Source of the DNA: Acidobacteriota bacterium
GTDB lineage: Bacteria > Acidobacteriota > Vicinamibacteria > Vicinamibacterales > 2-12-FULL-66-21
Length of the DNA stretch: 64,000 nt
Assembly (NCBI GenBank): GCA_003222675.1
Contig: QHWT01000063.1
Location: 49,670-113,669, forward strand
Direction: 5' to 3'
Shown here piece by piece: positions 52,768-62,114 of this stretch; positions within the stretch are counted from its first letter, which is position 1; each line of letters opens with the position of its first letter. The notes beneath the pieces are model-generated. The model ran no database searches. It saw only the letters and a list, made by a program, of their open reading frames with translations, and had not been told where the DNA came from. A program made the translations under genes and the position numbers.

Positions 52768-53444
52768 CACTCATGCTCCAAATGCGCGAGGTACGCGGCG
52801 AGCGCGCCGCGGTTGTGCGTCCGCACGTGCGCCTCGAGCGTCGGGAAATCCCGCGCGATGATGGCCGCGAGGATGTCGCGATGCTCGCGCTGGGCGTCGG
52901 CCACGCGATGACACAGTACGCCATTGAAATAGTAGCGCCGCACGCGGTCCCACAGGCCGAGCACGCGATCGGTCATTTCGCCGAGCAGCGGCAGCCCGGT
53001 TGATGCGCTGATCGCGTGATGAAAGCGCGTGTTCAAGTCAGCCCATTCTTCGAAGCGCCCCGCGTGGGAGGCGTCGTTCATCACGGCGACCAATCGCGTC
53101 AGCGTTTCGAGCGCCGTCGGCGATCCTTCCAGCGCGACCAGCCGCGTTGCCATCAATTCGAGTCCTTCGAGGACGGTGAAGACGTCCACGATCGATGCGC
53201 GCGAGATAGGCGCCACGGCGGCCCCCACGTGCGGCACGCTGGCGACCAGCCCTTCCGACTGGAGGATCTGCAGCGCCTCGCGCACCGGAATGATGCTGAC
53301 GCCAAGGCGTGTCGCCAGATCATCGATGACGAGCCGTTCTCCCGGTTGCAGCTCGCAGGCAAGAATCGCCCGGCGGAGCGTCTGGTAAGCGAACCCCTGT
53401 TTGGTCTGATGTCGCGCGCCGGTTGGGTTGGTCAGAAGTGGCAT
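52767..53444 (-). CDS. GntR/FadR-type transcriptional regulator (FCD domain)
   Basis: 225 residues. The N-terminal winged helix is LVIDDLATRLGVSIIPVREA followed by LQILQSEGLV. The C-terminal helical FCD domain carries likely metal ligands: DLNTRFHHAISAST, AQREHRDIL and VRTHNR. FadR-family members with FCD often sense sugar acids or other carboxylates. It is co-directional with the MBL gene and diverges from the TonB receptor at 53696, which is its natural target. Its operator was not identified. Confidence 0.9.
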   Translation of the reverse strand: MPLLTNPTGARHQTKQGFAYQTLRRAILACELQPGERLVIDDLATRLGVSIIPVREALQILQSEGLVASVPHVGAAVAPISRASIVDVFTVLEGLELMATRLVALEGSPTALETLTRLVAVMNDASHAGRFEEWADLNTRFHHAISASTGLPLLGEMTDRVLGLWDRVRRYYFNGVLCHRVADAQREHRDILAAIIARDFPTLEAHVRTHNRGALAAYLAHLEHE

Positions 53445-53496
53445 ATCGTCAGTTGGTCCGCCTTCGCCGCTGCAGGGCTTCCGCGGCGGCAGGCGG

Positions 53497-53590
53497 CGGT
53501 CGGTTGTCGGTTTGTCGGTCGTCCTGTCTCAATAGACGATTATCGGCTTCACGTGCGTTTCCGTCTGTCCTCCGTCCTCCGACAACCGTT
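53497..53590. repeat. Word hairpin (GTCGG/CCGAC) upstream of the receptor
   Basis: CGGTTGTCGG (53501-53510) and CCGACAACCG (53579-53588) are an exact 10-bp stem. The left arm repeats GTCGGTTGTCGG words and the right arm CCGTCCTCC-type words. It lies in the 251-bp divergent gap between gntR and the TonB receptor. Confidence 0.65.
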
Positions 53591-53600
53591 CGCCGGATAT

Positions 53601-53630
53601 TTAGCATGGCCGCCGCGAACGGCATATGAT
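53601..53630 (+). promoter_or_regulatory. Predicted promoter of the TonB-dependent receptor
   Basis: TTAGCA (53601-53606), an 18-nt spacer and TATGAT (53625-53630) predict a transcript start near 53637 and a leader of about 60 nt. AAGGAGG stands 5 nt before the ATG at 53696. Confidence 0.4.
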
Positions 53631-53695
53631 ATATGACGCGCCGCGTCTCGTAAACACCCGTGGATCCTTGATCGATATTCGTTGAAGGAGGAACC

Positions 53696-56600
53696 ATGAA
53701 GAGCGGTGGAACCCTGGGACTCCTGCGGTCGTGGCCTCGTTGCGTGCTCCTTCATCTTCTTATTGTTACGTCCCCGGCGCTCGCGCTTGCCGGAGCGCAG
53801 GCTGTCACAGGGACCATTCTCGGACGCATCACCGATGGCTCGGGCGCCATCGTCCCCGGCGTGACCGTCACGCTGACCAACACCGGCACGAAGCTCACGC
53901 GCGTCGTGACGACCGATACCAACGGCGAATACACTGCGCCTTCGCTGCCGACGGGCGAGTACACGGTCGCTGCCGAAATCTCCGGGTTCAAGACCGTCAC
54001 GATGTCCAACGTCGGCCTTGGCGTGGACCAGCACGTGCGCATCGATATCAAGCTGGAAGTCGGTGCGCTGAGCGAGACCGTCACGATCGAAGCGACGTCG
54101 CCGCTGGTTCAGACGTCTTCATCTGAGCTCGGCACAACCGTAACGAACGAGCAGATTGAAGCGCTGCCCCTCAACGGGCGGAATTTCGTGAATCTCACGC
54201 GGACCGTCCCGGGAGTCCTGCGCGGCATCCCGGGCGCGAATATCGATGGTGCCGGCAGCCTCGCCTGGCGCGCCTCCGCCTCGTTCTCGGCCAACGGGCA
54301 GCGCACGCGCGACAACAACTTCATGCTCGACGGCGTCGACAACAACGAGACGTGGCTGCAGACGGTCGTCATCTTCCCGAGCGTCGATGCGCTCGACGAA
54401 TTCAAGCTGCAGACGTCGACGTATTCGGCCGAATTCGGCCGCTCGCTCGGTGGCGTCGTGAACCTGCAGATCAAGTCGGGCACCAACGCGTTTCACGGCA
54501 GCGCCTTCGAGTTCCATCGCGACGACGCGTTCGACGCCAACAATTTCTTCAACAACCGCGCGGGGCGGCCGAAACCGGACTTCAAGCAGAACCAGTTCGG
54601 CGGAACCCTCGGCGGTCCTGTGTTCAAGCAGAAGACGTTCTTTTTCGGCAGCTACCAGGGACATCGCGAGTCGCAGGGGCAGACGTTCCTGTCGACCGTG
54701 CCGTCGCTCGCGATGCGTCGCGGCGATTTCTCGGAGCTGACGCGCGTCATCTTCGACCCGGCGAGCGGCCAACCATTTCCCGGCAATGTCATTCCAGAGA
54801 ATCGCATCGACGGCGTCGCGCAAAACATCCTCAGCCAGCTCTATCCCGAGCCGAACACGGCGGGGTCGCGGCAGGCCAACGGACAGACGATCAACAACTA
54901 TTTGATCAATCCGATCAAGCAACGGCAGGACAACCAGTTCGACGTCAAGGTCGACCACAACCTCACGACGAGCAATCGTTTCTTCACCAGGTACAGCTTC
55001 GAAAAGACGCACCGGCTGCAGCCGGCGACGCTGCCGCACGGCGATGCGGGCGCGACGTTCGGCGCAGGTGACGGCAACATCAAGGCCCAGAGCGTCGCGT
55101 TCAACGACACGCACATGATGGGTCCGAAATGGCTGAACGAGTTCCGCTTCGGATGGTCATCGGTCAAGTTCTTCATGACGTCGATCGATTACGGGACCAA
55201 CCCCGCGCAGGCGGTCGGCCTTCCGAACATCAACCTGAATCAGGTCACGTCCGCGATGACGCAGCTCTCCTTCCAGAACATCCGGAACCTGGGGGCCAAC
55301 AGCAATCAGCCGCTCATCACGAACCAGAACGACTTCCAGATCTTCGACAACGTCACGCGCAGCAGCGGCCGTCACACGTTGAAAGCGGGCGGCAGCCTGA
55401 CGCTCAGGTCGCGCGAGATCCTCAACGCCGACACAATCGTCGGCAACTTTGCCTTCAACAACAACATGACATCGAACTGCGGCGGGCAGGGCGCCGGCTG
55501 CACCGTCAACAGCAGCACCGGCTTCGATGTCGCCAGCTTCATGCTGGGGCTGACGGCCTCGAAGAACAGAAACCTGTTCGACGCGGGAACGTACACCGAG
55601 AAACGGCCGGAGATTGCCACCTATTTCCAGGACGACTGGCGCACGACGAGCAAGCTGACACTCAACCTCGGTGTGCGGTGGGACGTGTATCCACCGTGGG
55701 TGGAGATCCAGGATCGCCAGTCGAACTTCGACCAGACCACCGGCAAGTTCATCATCGCCTCCGACGATGCGGCGCTCGAGGGCGTGAAGGTCGGACGGTA
55801 TCTGCAAACGTATTCGAAGGGAGATGTGGGCCCCAGGTTCGGGTTTGCGTACGACGTGACGGGCAACGGGAAGAACCTGGTGCGCGGCGGCTTCGGAGTG
55901 TTCTGGAACTTCTCGCCCGGTGGCACCTCGTCGTCGAAGGCGCAGAATCCGCCGTTCCTTCAATCGACGTCGCTCACGCCGACGCCGACCTCGTACGGGG
56001 TGAACCTCCTGCTCAAGGACGGCCTGCCACTTCCGCCGGGTGTCGACCCGAACCGGCCCGCCGCCGGAGCGACGCGATCGGTGTTCGCGAGAGACTTTCG
56101 CGACGCGTACGCGCGCCAATGGAACATCAACTACCAGCGCGGCCTCGGCACGAACTACATGGTCGAGACCGCGTACGTTGGATCCCAGGGGCGTCAGATG
56201 GTGATCAAGGTGGACATCAACCAGGCGCCGCCGGTGGTCGGGATCAGCGATGCCAACGTGAATCGTCCGTTCATCACGCTGGCCCCGCTGGTGCGGTCGC
56301 TCAGCCAGTCGCAGAGCATCGGGAAGGTGAACTACAACGGCCTGCTCGTGAAGTTCCAGCGACGCTTCGCCAACAACTTCTCGTTCCTGAACGCGTACAC
56401 GTTCGGCAAGTCGATGGACTACGCGTCGGACAACGAGGCCGGCATCACCAATACGTACGATCTCCAGTACAACTGGGGGCCGTCGGACTACGACGTGCGC
56501 CACACCTTCTCGTCGAGCTGGGTGTATGAGTTGCCGTGGGCGCAGCAGGCGCTGTACGGCGGCTGGCAGGTCAGCGGCATCCTGCTGCTGCGCGGCGGGC

Positions 56601-57022
56601 TGCCATTGACGGTCACGCAGACGCAGGGCGTGCAGTCGACGGGAACCGGCAATCGCCCGAACCGGATCTGCGACGGATCGCTGTCGAACCCCACGATCGA
56701 TCGATGGTTCGACACGTCCTGTTTCGTCGCGCCGGGCGACGTGACAGGCACCTACGGCGACGCGGGGCGCAACATCATCCGCGGCCCCGGATCGTTCAAC
56801 ATCGATGCGTCCGTCATCAAGAACACCAAGTTCGGACACTACAACACCGAGCTCCGGATCGAAGCGTTCAACGTGCTGAACCATCCGCAGTTTGCCAACC
56901 CCAATACGACGGTTGGCAACGCGGCGGCCGGCACCATCTCGGCGATGCTGTCGAGTCCCTCGTGCTCGCTGTGCGGCACGACCGAGCGGCAAGTACAGCT
57001 CGCGTTGAAGGTGAGATTCTGA
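53696..57022 (+). CDS. Oar-like TonB-dependent outer-membrane receptor
   Basis: 1,108 residues. Signal peptide to about 33 (LLHLLIVTSPALALAGAQA). Then a carboxypeptidase-regulatory domain (36-125: TGTILGRITDGSGAIVPGVT, TNGEYTAPSLPTGEYTVAAE), a plug (IEALPLNGRNFVNLTRTVPG, RTRDNNFMLDGVDNNETW, TYSAEFGRSLGGVVNLQIKS), and a 22-strand-type barrel ending LALKVRF with the terminal Phe needed by BAM. This is the Oar/acidobacterial family that takes up large substrates such as oligosaccharides. The gene has a strong ribosome-binding site, lies opposite a GntR regulator and precedes DUF2264 and GH88 genes. Substrate unknown; a uronate-containing glycan is suggested by context. Confidence 0.92.
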   Translation: MKSGGTLGLLRSWPRCVLLHLLIVTSPALALAGAQAVTGTILGRITDGSGAIVPGVTVTLTNTGTKLTRVVTTDTNGEYTAPSLPTGEYTVAAEISGFKTVTMSNVGLGVDQHVRIDIKLEVGALSETVTIEATSPLVQTSSSELGTTVTNEQIEALPLNGRNFVNLTRTVPGVLRGIPGANIDGAGSLAWRASASFSANGQRTRDNNFMLDGVDNNETWLQTVVIFPSVDALDEFKLQTSTYSAEFGRSLGGVVNLQIKSGTNAFHGSAFEFHRDDAFDANNFFNNRAGRPKPDFKQNQFGGTLGGPVFKQKTFFFGSYQGHRESQGQTFLSTVPSLAMRRGDFSELTRVIFDPASGQPFPGNVIPENRIDGVAQNILSQLYPEPNTAGSRQANGQTINNYLINPIKQRQDNQFDVKVDHNLTTSNRFFTRYSFEKTHRLQPATLPHGDAGATFGAGDGNIKAQSVAFNDTHMMGPKWLNEFRFGWSSVKFFMTSIDYGTNPAQAVGLPNINLNQVTSAMTQLSFQNIRNLGANSNQPLITNQNDFQIFDNVTRSSGRHTLKAGGSLTLRSREILNADTIVGNFAFNNNMTSNCGGQGAGCTVNSSTGFDVASFMLGLTASKNRNLFDAGTYTEKRPEIATYFQDDWRTTSKLTLNLGVRWDVYPPWVEIQDRQSNFDQTTGKFIIASDDAALEGVKVGRYLQTYSKGDVGPRFGFAYDVTGNGKNLVRGGFGVFWNFSPGGTSSSKAQNPPFLQSTSLTPTPTSYGVNLLLKDGLPLPPGVDPNRPAAGATRSVFARDFRDAYARQWNINYQRGLGTNYMVETAYVGSQGRQMVIKVDINQAPPVVGISDANVNRPFITLAPLVRSLSQSQSIGKVNYNGLLVKFQRRFANNFSFLNAYTFGKSMDYASDNEAGITNTYDLQYNWGPSDYDVRHTFSSSWVYELPWAQQALYGGWQVSGILLLRGGLPLTVTQTQGVQSTGTGNRPNRICDGSLSNPTIDRWFDTSCFVAPGDVTGTYGDAGRNIIRGPGSFNIDASVIKNTKFGHYNTELRIEAFNVLNHPQFANPNTTVGNAAAGTISAMLSSPSCSLCGTTERQVQLALKVRF

Positions 57023-57195
57023 ATCGTTAATCCCTGATCCCTGATCCGGGATCCCTGATCGTGAATCGAGGATCGTCGATCGTCGATCCAATCCCGGATC
57101 GTCCATCAAGGATCCCGGATCGACGATCAGGGATTGGGAGTGAGGATTGGCGATATGGGATCCCGGATCCAGGGATCAGGGATTAAGGATTGAGT
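57023..57195. repeat. Irregular 'ATCCCTG/CAGGGAT' word hairpin in convergent gap
   Basis: AATCCCTGATCCCTG (57029-57043) and CAGGGATCAGGGATT (57170-57184) form an exact 15-bp stem. The interior is full of GATC-centred words (GGATCCCGGATCGACGATCA...). It fills the gap between the convergent receptor stop (57022) and the DUF2264 stop (57183), and the last bases of the stem lie in that stop codon. Confidence 0.8.
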
Positions 57196-58415
57196 GCATG
57201 GTCGATCGCAAAGCGCTCCCCTGACCACGCGGCCGCAGAGGTCCATGGCTCCGCCGGCGCCGACCAGAAGGGGTCCGCCGGCGGCAGTCCTAACGGCAGC
57301 AGGCCCACCGAGCACAGATATAAACTGCCCGTCGAGATATAGGTCTCTCCAATTCCGGGCTGGTGCCCGCAGAATCCAATCCGCAACCAGCCGTCCGCAT
57401 CGAACGTGCCTGCCGCATCGATTGAGCGACGAATGACGGCCGTCAACGCGGCACGGACCTGTGACGGCGACATACCGTCAGGAAGCGCGCGGCGGAGCGC
57501 CATCTGTGCGAGCAGGTGGAACGCGCCGAACCGATAGGCGAGCGATCGGCCGATTGGCGGAAACGATCCATCCGGCGCGATGAGCCGTTCCTGCACCGCC
57601 GCATAGCGTTGTGCCCGCTGCTCGACGCGCGGCATCATCTGCTTCCACCCGGCGTTTTCGTCGGCGCATGCATCGAGCACGTCGAGCAGCATCGGATGGA
57701 TGACAAAGCTGTTGTAATAGTCCCAGTGGAAATCGGGTCCGTCGCCGTACGCGCCGTCTCCCTTGTACCACTGCTCGTGCTGCCGCAGAGCGTAATCGAC
57801 CCTCAGGCGATCCCACTCGGCGTCGAGCCGCTTCAGTGCGGCTTCGATCGTCGCGCTGAACAGGAGCCAGTTGTTGTAGCCGGGCACGATGGTGCGCGTG
57901 GATTCGAGTGCCGCGACGAGATGTCGCTTCGTCGCCTCGTCGAGACTCGCCGACAGCGCGGTCGGTGCGCGCAGGAGCGCCTGCCCGAGGAACGCGGCGT
58001 CGACCAGCGGCTGCCGTTCGCGGGTGAAGTTCAGGAAATCGGCCGACGAGGGGTCGACGGCGTGCGCGATCGCTTCGAGCGCAAGCGCGCGATATTTCTC
58101 GCGCGACTGGCCTTCGACCGTGTCGTCGGCAGCCAGTTCGAGCCACGGCGCCATGCCGGCGAGCAGCCGTCCGAGCGCTTCGAGATGGGTGACCGATCGC
58201 CGATCTGCACCGGGCGCCTGCTCGACGGGCATGCGCGCCTTCAATCTTCCCTGCGCGAGGTTGGTGAGCACTGGATCCGCCAGTCGGCGCATCACGTCGA
58301 CCCAGACCTCGCGATCGCCAGCGCTGCTCGCTGTGCGCTGCCCGCCGGCGCTTGTGTTCGCGACGAGTGCGAATGCGCCAGCGCCCGCCGCTTTCAGGAA
58401 CTCGCGTCGCTCCAT
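57183..58415 (-). CDS. Secreted DUF2264 protein
   Basis: 410 residues. A twin-arginine signal is visible: RREFLKAAGAGAFALVA. The body is an alpha/alpha-toroid-like DUF2264 domain: LEALGRLLAGMAPWLEL, YNNWLLFSATIEAALKRLDA, YGDGPDFHWDYYNSFVIHPM and ISTGSLYLCSVGLLPLGLP. The family is linked to uronate- or pectin-type glycans, but its reaction is not firmly known. It is convergent with the TonB receptor. Confidence 0.87.
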   Translation of the reverse strand: MERREFLKAAGAGAFALVANTSAGGQRTASSAGDREVWVDVMRRLADPVLTNLAQGRLKARMPVEQAPGADRRSVTHLEALGRLLAGMAPWLELAADDTVEGQSREKYRALALEAIAHAVDPSSADFLNFTRERQPLVDAAFLGQALLRAPTALSASLDEATKRHLVAALESTRTIVPGYNNWLLFSATIEAALKRLDAEWDRLRVDYALRQHEQWYKGDGAYGDGPDFHWDYYNSFVIHPMLLDVLDACADENAGWKQMMPRVEQRAQRYAAVQERLIAPDGSFPPIGRSLAYRFGAFHLLAQMALRRALPDGMSPSQVRAALTAVIRRSIDAAGTFDADGWLRIGFCGHQPGIGETYISTGSLYLCSVGLLPLGLPPADPFWSAPAEPWTSAAAWSGERFAIDHALNP

Positions 58416-58464
58416 GCTCGCCTCATTCGCGGGTTCGATGATGACTGCAGTTGCGTACCACGGG

Positions 58465-58558
58465 ACGTACTCACGCCGAGCGCGCTGAGCTCGCGGAGAA
58501 CCTCAAAGAACAAAGAGTCCCCGGCGTGCTCCGCGACCTCCGCGTGAGTTCGTACGTG
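58465..58558. repeat. Inverted repeat resembling the ends of the cloverleaf elements
   Basis: Arms 58465-58502 (ACGTACTCACGCCGAGCGCG...) and 58523-58558 (GGCGTGCTCCGCGACCTCCG...CGTACGTG) are imperfect reverse complements around a 20-nt loop. They resemble the terminal repeats of the elements at 21451 and 30868, without the three-hairpin core. It lies upstream of the DUF2264 start. Confidence 0.6.
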
Positions 58559-58601
58559 ACATGTATCGGCATTGCCGCTGCTCTTGAACCGAATACTTCC
58601 G

Positions 58602-59089
58602 TCAACGAGCGTGCTGTGCGCCGCCGCGCCCCGCCGGCGACGTGCGCTCGATTCGCATCACGAACCCGCCGCGCGGGCGCATCGTGACGCCTATCGTGTC
58701 GGTCGGCGCGACGGCCTTCGTCTCGCTCGCGAACTCGCGATCCTCTGCCCCGTCCCGCACGATGCTCGCCGTCCAGGATCCTTATCCATGACCTGGTCGC
58801 GCCGCTTGCCGTGAGGCAGCGTATACCGTTCGTCGATCGCTCTCGTGTCGGATGCTCTGACGAACGTCAGGTCGGCGTCGAATGCCTGGTCGGCGCGGCG
58901 GACGCCGAGCGGAGAGTCCGCGAGGATTGGCCCGTTGTCGCGCATCACCCGCCAGAGCAGCCGTCCATCGGCTTGCCGCGCCACGCTGATGGTCGTACGG
59001 CCGTCAGGGGATGTCACCGTCCATGGCGACTGCGCCCACGCAACCGGTGCCGCGGCGATGACGACGAATGCCGCCAGGATCGTTCTCAT
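58602..59089 (-). pseudogene. GH97 glycoside hydrolase relic (N- and C-terminal ends only)
   Basis: From the ATG at 59089 a signal peptide (LAAFVVIAAAPVAWAQS) leads into a GH97 N-terminal domain: WTVTSPDGRTTISVARQADG, ILADSPLGVRRADQAFDADL. At about 58790 it jumps, in another frame, to a GH97 C-terminal strand region: SWTASIVRDGAEDREF to TIGVTMRPRGGFVMRIE, stop at 58602-58604. The central catalytic barrel (several hundred residues) is missing. It is thus a deletion relic of an alpha-glucosidase or galactosidase, or a collapsed assembly. Confidence 0.82.
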
Positions 59090-59135
59090 GGGGCCAACTT
59101 TACCGCATCGCGCGTCTTGACTTGCAGAAGCCCAT

Positions 59136-59903
59136 TTGCCACGCTTCGACGCGGTGCGAAGAAAGACGACCAGGCACGGACTCAGCCTCGCCGATGCGGC
59201 GTACGACGCCGTCCGCGAAGCGATCCTGCGCGGACAACTGAAGCCCGGTGCGCCGCTGTCGCGGCGGAGGCTCGCCACTGACCTGCGCATGAGCGTGATT
59301 CCGGTCACGGACGCGTTGCGCCGCCTCGAAGAGGACGGCCTCGTCGAGAGCCGGCCGCGCGCCGGCACCCGCGTACGTATTCCGAGCGAGAGCGACGTCC
59401 GGGAGCTTTACGAGCTGCGCGAGGCGCTCGAATCGCAGTCGGCGCGGCTGTTTGCCGAACGCGCGACGCGCGCGGGCCGGGATGAAGTGCGGCGTCTCGC
59501 GCGCGAAGTGGACACGCTGTTCGTCCGACTGGGCGGCGACGAGAGCGGCAAGATAGCCTTTCGCTTCGTCGTCCACACGACGCACGTGCAGTTTCACATG
59601 CGCGTCGCCGAGCTCGCGGGTTCCAGGCTGGTGCGCCAGATGATCGACCGCAAGCACGTCCTCATCCTCAACTGGTTGTTCGACGTCGTCGGCCGACGCA
59701 CGCCGTTGCCGCCGCATTTCCACGCGTCGCTCGCCGACGCGCTCGCGTCGGGCGATCCCGTCGCGGCGGATGCCGCCATGCGGGAGCACGTCCGGTATGG
59801 CCTCAACGAAATCTCCAGACGCATCGGCGCGCTGGCCGCCTCCGAATGGAGAGAACGCCGCCGGCCCCAGCGCCGCAAGCGAGCCATCAGAAAAACAGCA
59901 TGA
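59136..59903 (+). CDS. GntR-family transcriptional regulator (FCD domain)
   Basis: 255 residues from a TTG at 59136 (a GTG at 59154 is possible; no clear ribosome-binding site). The winged helix is LSRRRLATDLRMSVIPVTDA then LRRLEEDGLVESRPRAGT. The C-terminal FCD domain has VVHTTHVQFHMRVAELAGS, HFHASLADAL and MREHVRYGL, with His ligands. The tail is basic (RERRRPQRRKR). It likely responds to a sugar acid and may control the propeller gene downstream or the uronate genes near 62-64 kb. Confidence 0.85.
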   Translation: MPRFDAVRRKTTRHGLSLADAAYDAVREAILRGQLKPGAPLSRRRLATDLRMSVIPVTDALRRLEEDGLVESRPRAGTRVRIPSESDVRELYELREALESQSARLFAERATRAGRDEVRRLAREVDTLFVRLGGDESGKIAFRFVVHTTHVQFHMRVAELAGSRLVRQMIDRKHVLILNWLFDVVGRRTPLPPHFHASLADALASGDPVAADAAMREHVRYGLNEISRRIGALAASEWRERRRPQRRKRAIRKTA

Positions 59904-60001
59904 GGAGGCTTCGCGTTGTCAACGGTCAATGCTGAATGCCGAATGGCAAAGAGTGCAGCGATGTGGGTAATCTCGACGGGCCCCTCCGAGCGAATTGAGA
60001 G

Positions 60002-61249
60002 ATGAAGATTCTCGTCGTGGCCCTCGCTGCGCTGCTCCTGCAGTGGCCGCAGTTTCGCGGACCCGACGGGCTTGGCACGTCGGACGCCACCGGCCTGCCG
60101 CTGACGTGGGGAGAAGGGAAGAACGTCCGGTGGAAGACAGCCGTGCACGGACGCGCGTGGTCGTCGCCGGTCATCCTCGGCAATCAGGTGTGGGTGACGA
60201 CGGCCACGCCCGAGGGCCGTGAGCTGTTCGTCGTGGCGCTCGACAAGGACACCGGAAAGATCGTCCACGACCTGAGGCTCTTTGACGTCCCGAACCCGCA
60301 GGCGAAGCATTCGTTCAACTCGTACGCGTCGCCCACGCCGGTGATCGAGCCCGGACGAATCTACGCGACGTTCGGCTCGCCGGGGACAGCCGCGGTCGAC
60401 ACCAACACAGGAAAGGTGATCTGGGAACGACGCGATCTCGAGTGCAATCACTTTCGCGGCGCCGGTTCGTCGCCGATTGTCTACCGCGACCTGCTCATCA
60501 TGCACTTCGACGGCAGCGACATCCAGTATGTGGTGGCGCTCGACAAACACACCGGCAAGACAGTATGGCGGACGCCGCGCTCCGTCGATTACCAGGATCT
60601 CGGTCCTGACGGCAAGCCGCAGGCGGAGGGCGACTTTCGCAAGGCGTTTGCGACGCCGCACATCGTCATGGCGAATGGCGAGCCGATCCTGGTCAGCATC
60701 GGATCGAAAGCGACATATGGTTACGATCCGATGACGGGCAAAGAGCTCTGGCGGCTCGAAGAGCGCAGCAGCTTCTCCGGCAGCACGCGGCCGGTCGCGG
60801 GCAACGGTCTCGTCTTCTATGCGACGGGATTCAACGCCGGCCACATTCTCGCCGTTCGCCCGGACGGGCGCGGCGACGTCACCTCCACGCACGTCGTCTG
60901 GCGCGTGACGCGGGGCGCGCCAAACAAGCCGTCACTCGTACTCGCCCGCGATCTGCTCTTCATGGTCAACGATACCGGGATCGTCACCTGTCTCGACGCG
61001 CGCACGGGCAACGAGGTCTGGCGCTCGCGATTGAACGACAGTTATTCCGCGTCGCCGATCTATGCCGACCGACGTGTGTACTTTTTCAGTGAAGAGGGAA
61101 AGGCAACGGTGATCGACGCGGGGCGCACGTTCAAGGTGCTCGCCGAGAATCGTCTGGACGACGGCTTCATGGCGTCGCCGGCGATCGACGGCCGCGCGCT
61201 GTTCCTGCGCACGCGGACGCATTTGTATCGAATTGAGGATAGTAATTAG
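60002..61249 (+). CDS. Exported PQQ-like beta-propeller protein
   Basis: 415 residues. A short N-terminal signal (KILVVALAALLLQWPQFRGP) is followed by propeller blades with the PQQ-repeat pattern: LDKDTGKIVHDLRLF, VDTNTGKVIWERRDL, LDKHTGKTVWRTPRS, YDPMTGKELWRLEE and LDARTGNEVWRSRLN. It starts QFRGPDGLGTS, as do many Planctomycetes/Acidobacteria propellers. There is no evidence of cofactor binding; it may be a BamB-like scaffold or a sugar-binding protein. Function unknown. Confidence 0.84.
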   Translation: MKILVVALAALLLQWPQFRGPDGLGTSDATGLPLTWGEGKNVRWKTAVHGRAWSSPVILGNQVWVTTATPEGRELFVVALDKDTGKIVHDLRLFDVPNPQAKHSFNSYASPTPVIEPGRIYATFGSPGTAAVDTNTGKVIWERRDLECNHFRGAGSSPIVYRDLLIMHFDGSDIQYVVALDKHTGKTVWRTPRSVDYQDLGPDGKPQAEGDFRKAFATPHIVMANGEPILVSIGSKATYGYDPMTGKELWRLEERSSFSGSTRPVAGNGLVFYATGFNAGHILAVRPDGRGDVTSTHVVWRVTRGAPNKPSLVLARDLLFMVNDTGIVTCLDARTGNEVWRSRLNDSYSASPIYADRRVYFFSEEGKATVIDAGRTFKVLAENRLDDGFMASPAIDGRALFLRTRTHLYRIEDSN

Positions 61250-61260
61250 AGTCGCTTGTC

Positions 61261-61313
61261 CTTCCGCCTGAAGGCGGAAGCCACGAGCCGTTCCTTAAAA
61301 TCTTGTGGCTTCC
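61261..61313. terminator. Hairpin in convergent gap (family B copy 3)
   Basis: CTTCCGCC-TGAA-GGCGGAAG (61261-61280) is a perfect 8-bp hairpin, 11 bp after the stop at 61249. An overlapping second pairing GGAAGCCAC (61276-61284) with GTGGCTTCC (61305-61313) gives an alternative fold. The convergent SDR stops at 61332. Confidence 0.65.
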
Positions 61314-61331
61314 ATCTTTAGGTCGAAGAAC

Positions 61332-62114
61332 CTACAGGCGCGGCACGGATAATCCACCGTCGACATTGATAATGGAGCCCGTCGCGTACGGCAGGTCTCC
61401 TCGCACGAGTGCGGCAACAACCCGGCCCACGTCTTCGGGTTGGCCCCACCGCCGCTCGGGGACGAGGCCCTCGGCGATGCGGCGCTCGTACATTTCCTTG
61501 ACTGAGGCCGTCATGTCGGTCGCGACAATCCCGGGGCGCACTTCGTACACCGGAATGCCGTGCTCCGCGAGACGCGCGGCAAACAACTTCGCCGCCATCG
61601 CGAGCCCCGCCTTGGTGACGCAGTAGTCGCCCCGGTTCGTGGACGCCATGTCCGCGGACACCGAGGTGATGAAGACGATGGATGCGTGGAACGCAGGGTC
61701 CTGCGCGCGTCGTGCGAGTTGATCGCGTGCGATGGCCTGCGTCAGGAAGTAGGGTCCCTGCAGGTTCGTGCGCACGAGCTCCTCGAAGCTTTCCTCTGTC
61801 GCTTCGAGCACGTCGGCCCTGACGCGCGGTGCGCGCCCCGCGTTGTTGACGAGCGCGTTGATTGCCCCCAGGCGCACGTGTACCTGATCGACGAGCCGGC
61901 GGCGTTCGCGCGGGCTCGCCAGATCCGCGGCGATGTAATGGACGGTCCCGCCGCTCTGCCGCAGCGATTCGAGCACCGACACGACGTCTGCTTCGGGGTG
62001 GACACCGCACACCGCGAGATCCCAGCCGTCCCGCGCGAGCGCGCGCGCGATGCCGAGGCCGATCCCGCGCGTGCCGCCAGTGATGAGCGCGGTCGGGTGC
62101 GCGGCGGCGCTCAT
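61332..62114 (-). CDS. Short-chain dehydrogenase/reductase
   Basis: 260 residues with classical SDR motifs: ITGGTRGIGLGIAR, NNAG, catalytic Ser in FITSVSA, and YCVTK (Tyr, Lys). The ATG overlaps the GH88 stop (ATGA), so the two are coupled. In this place a KduD-like role in uronate breakdown (oxidoreduction of a 2-keto-3-deoxy or 5-keto sugar acid) is likely, but general 3-oxoacyl reductases look the same. Confidence 0.89.
   Translation of the reverse strand: MSAAAHPTALITGGTRGIGLGIARALARDGWDLAVCGVHPEADVVSVLESLRQSGGTVHYIAADLASPRERRRLVDQVHVRLGAINALVNNAGRAPRVRADVLEATEESFEELVRTNLQGPYFLTQAIARDQLARRAQDPAFHASIVFITSVSADMASTNRGDYCVTKAGLAMAAKLFAARLAEHGIPVYEVRPGIVATDMTASVKEMYERRIAEGLVPERRWGQPEDVGRVVAALVRGDLPYATGSIINVDGGLSVPRL

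Noticed and set aside
55157-57109. Minus-strand open frame of about 650 codons opposite the TonB receptor
   Set aside because: No recognisable domain and runs against clear receptor coding sequence.
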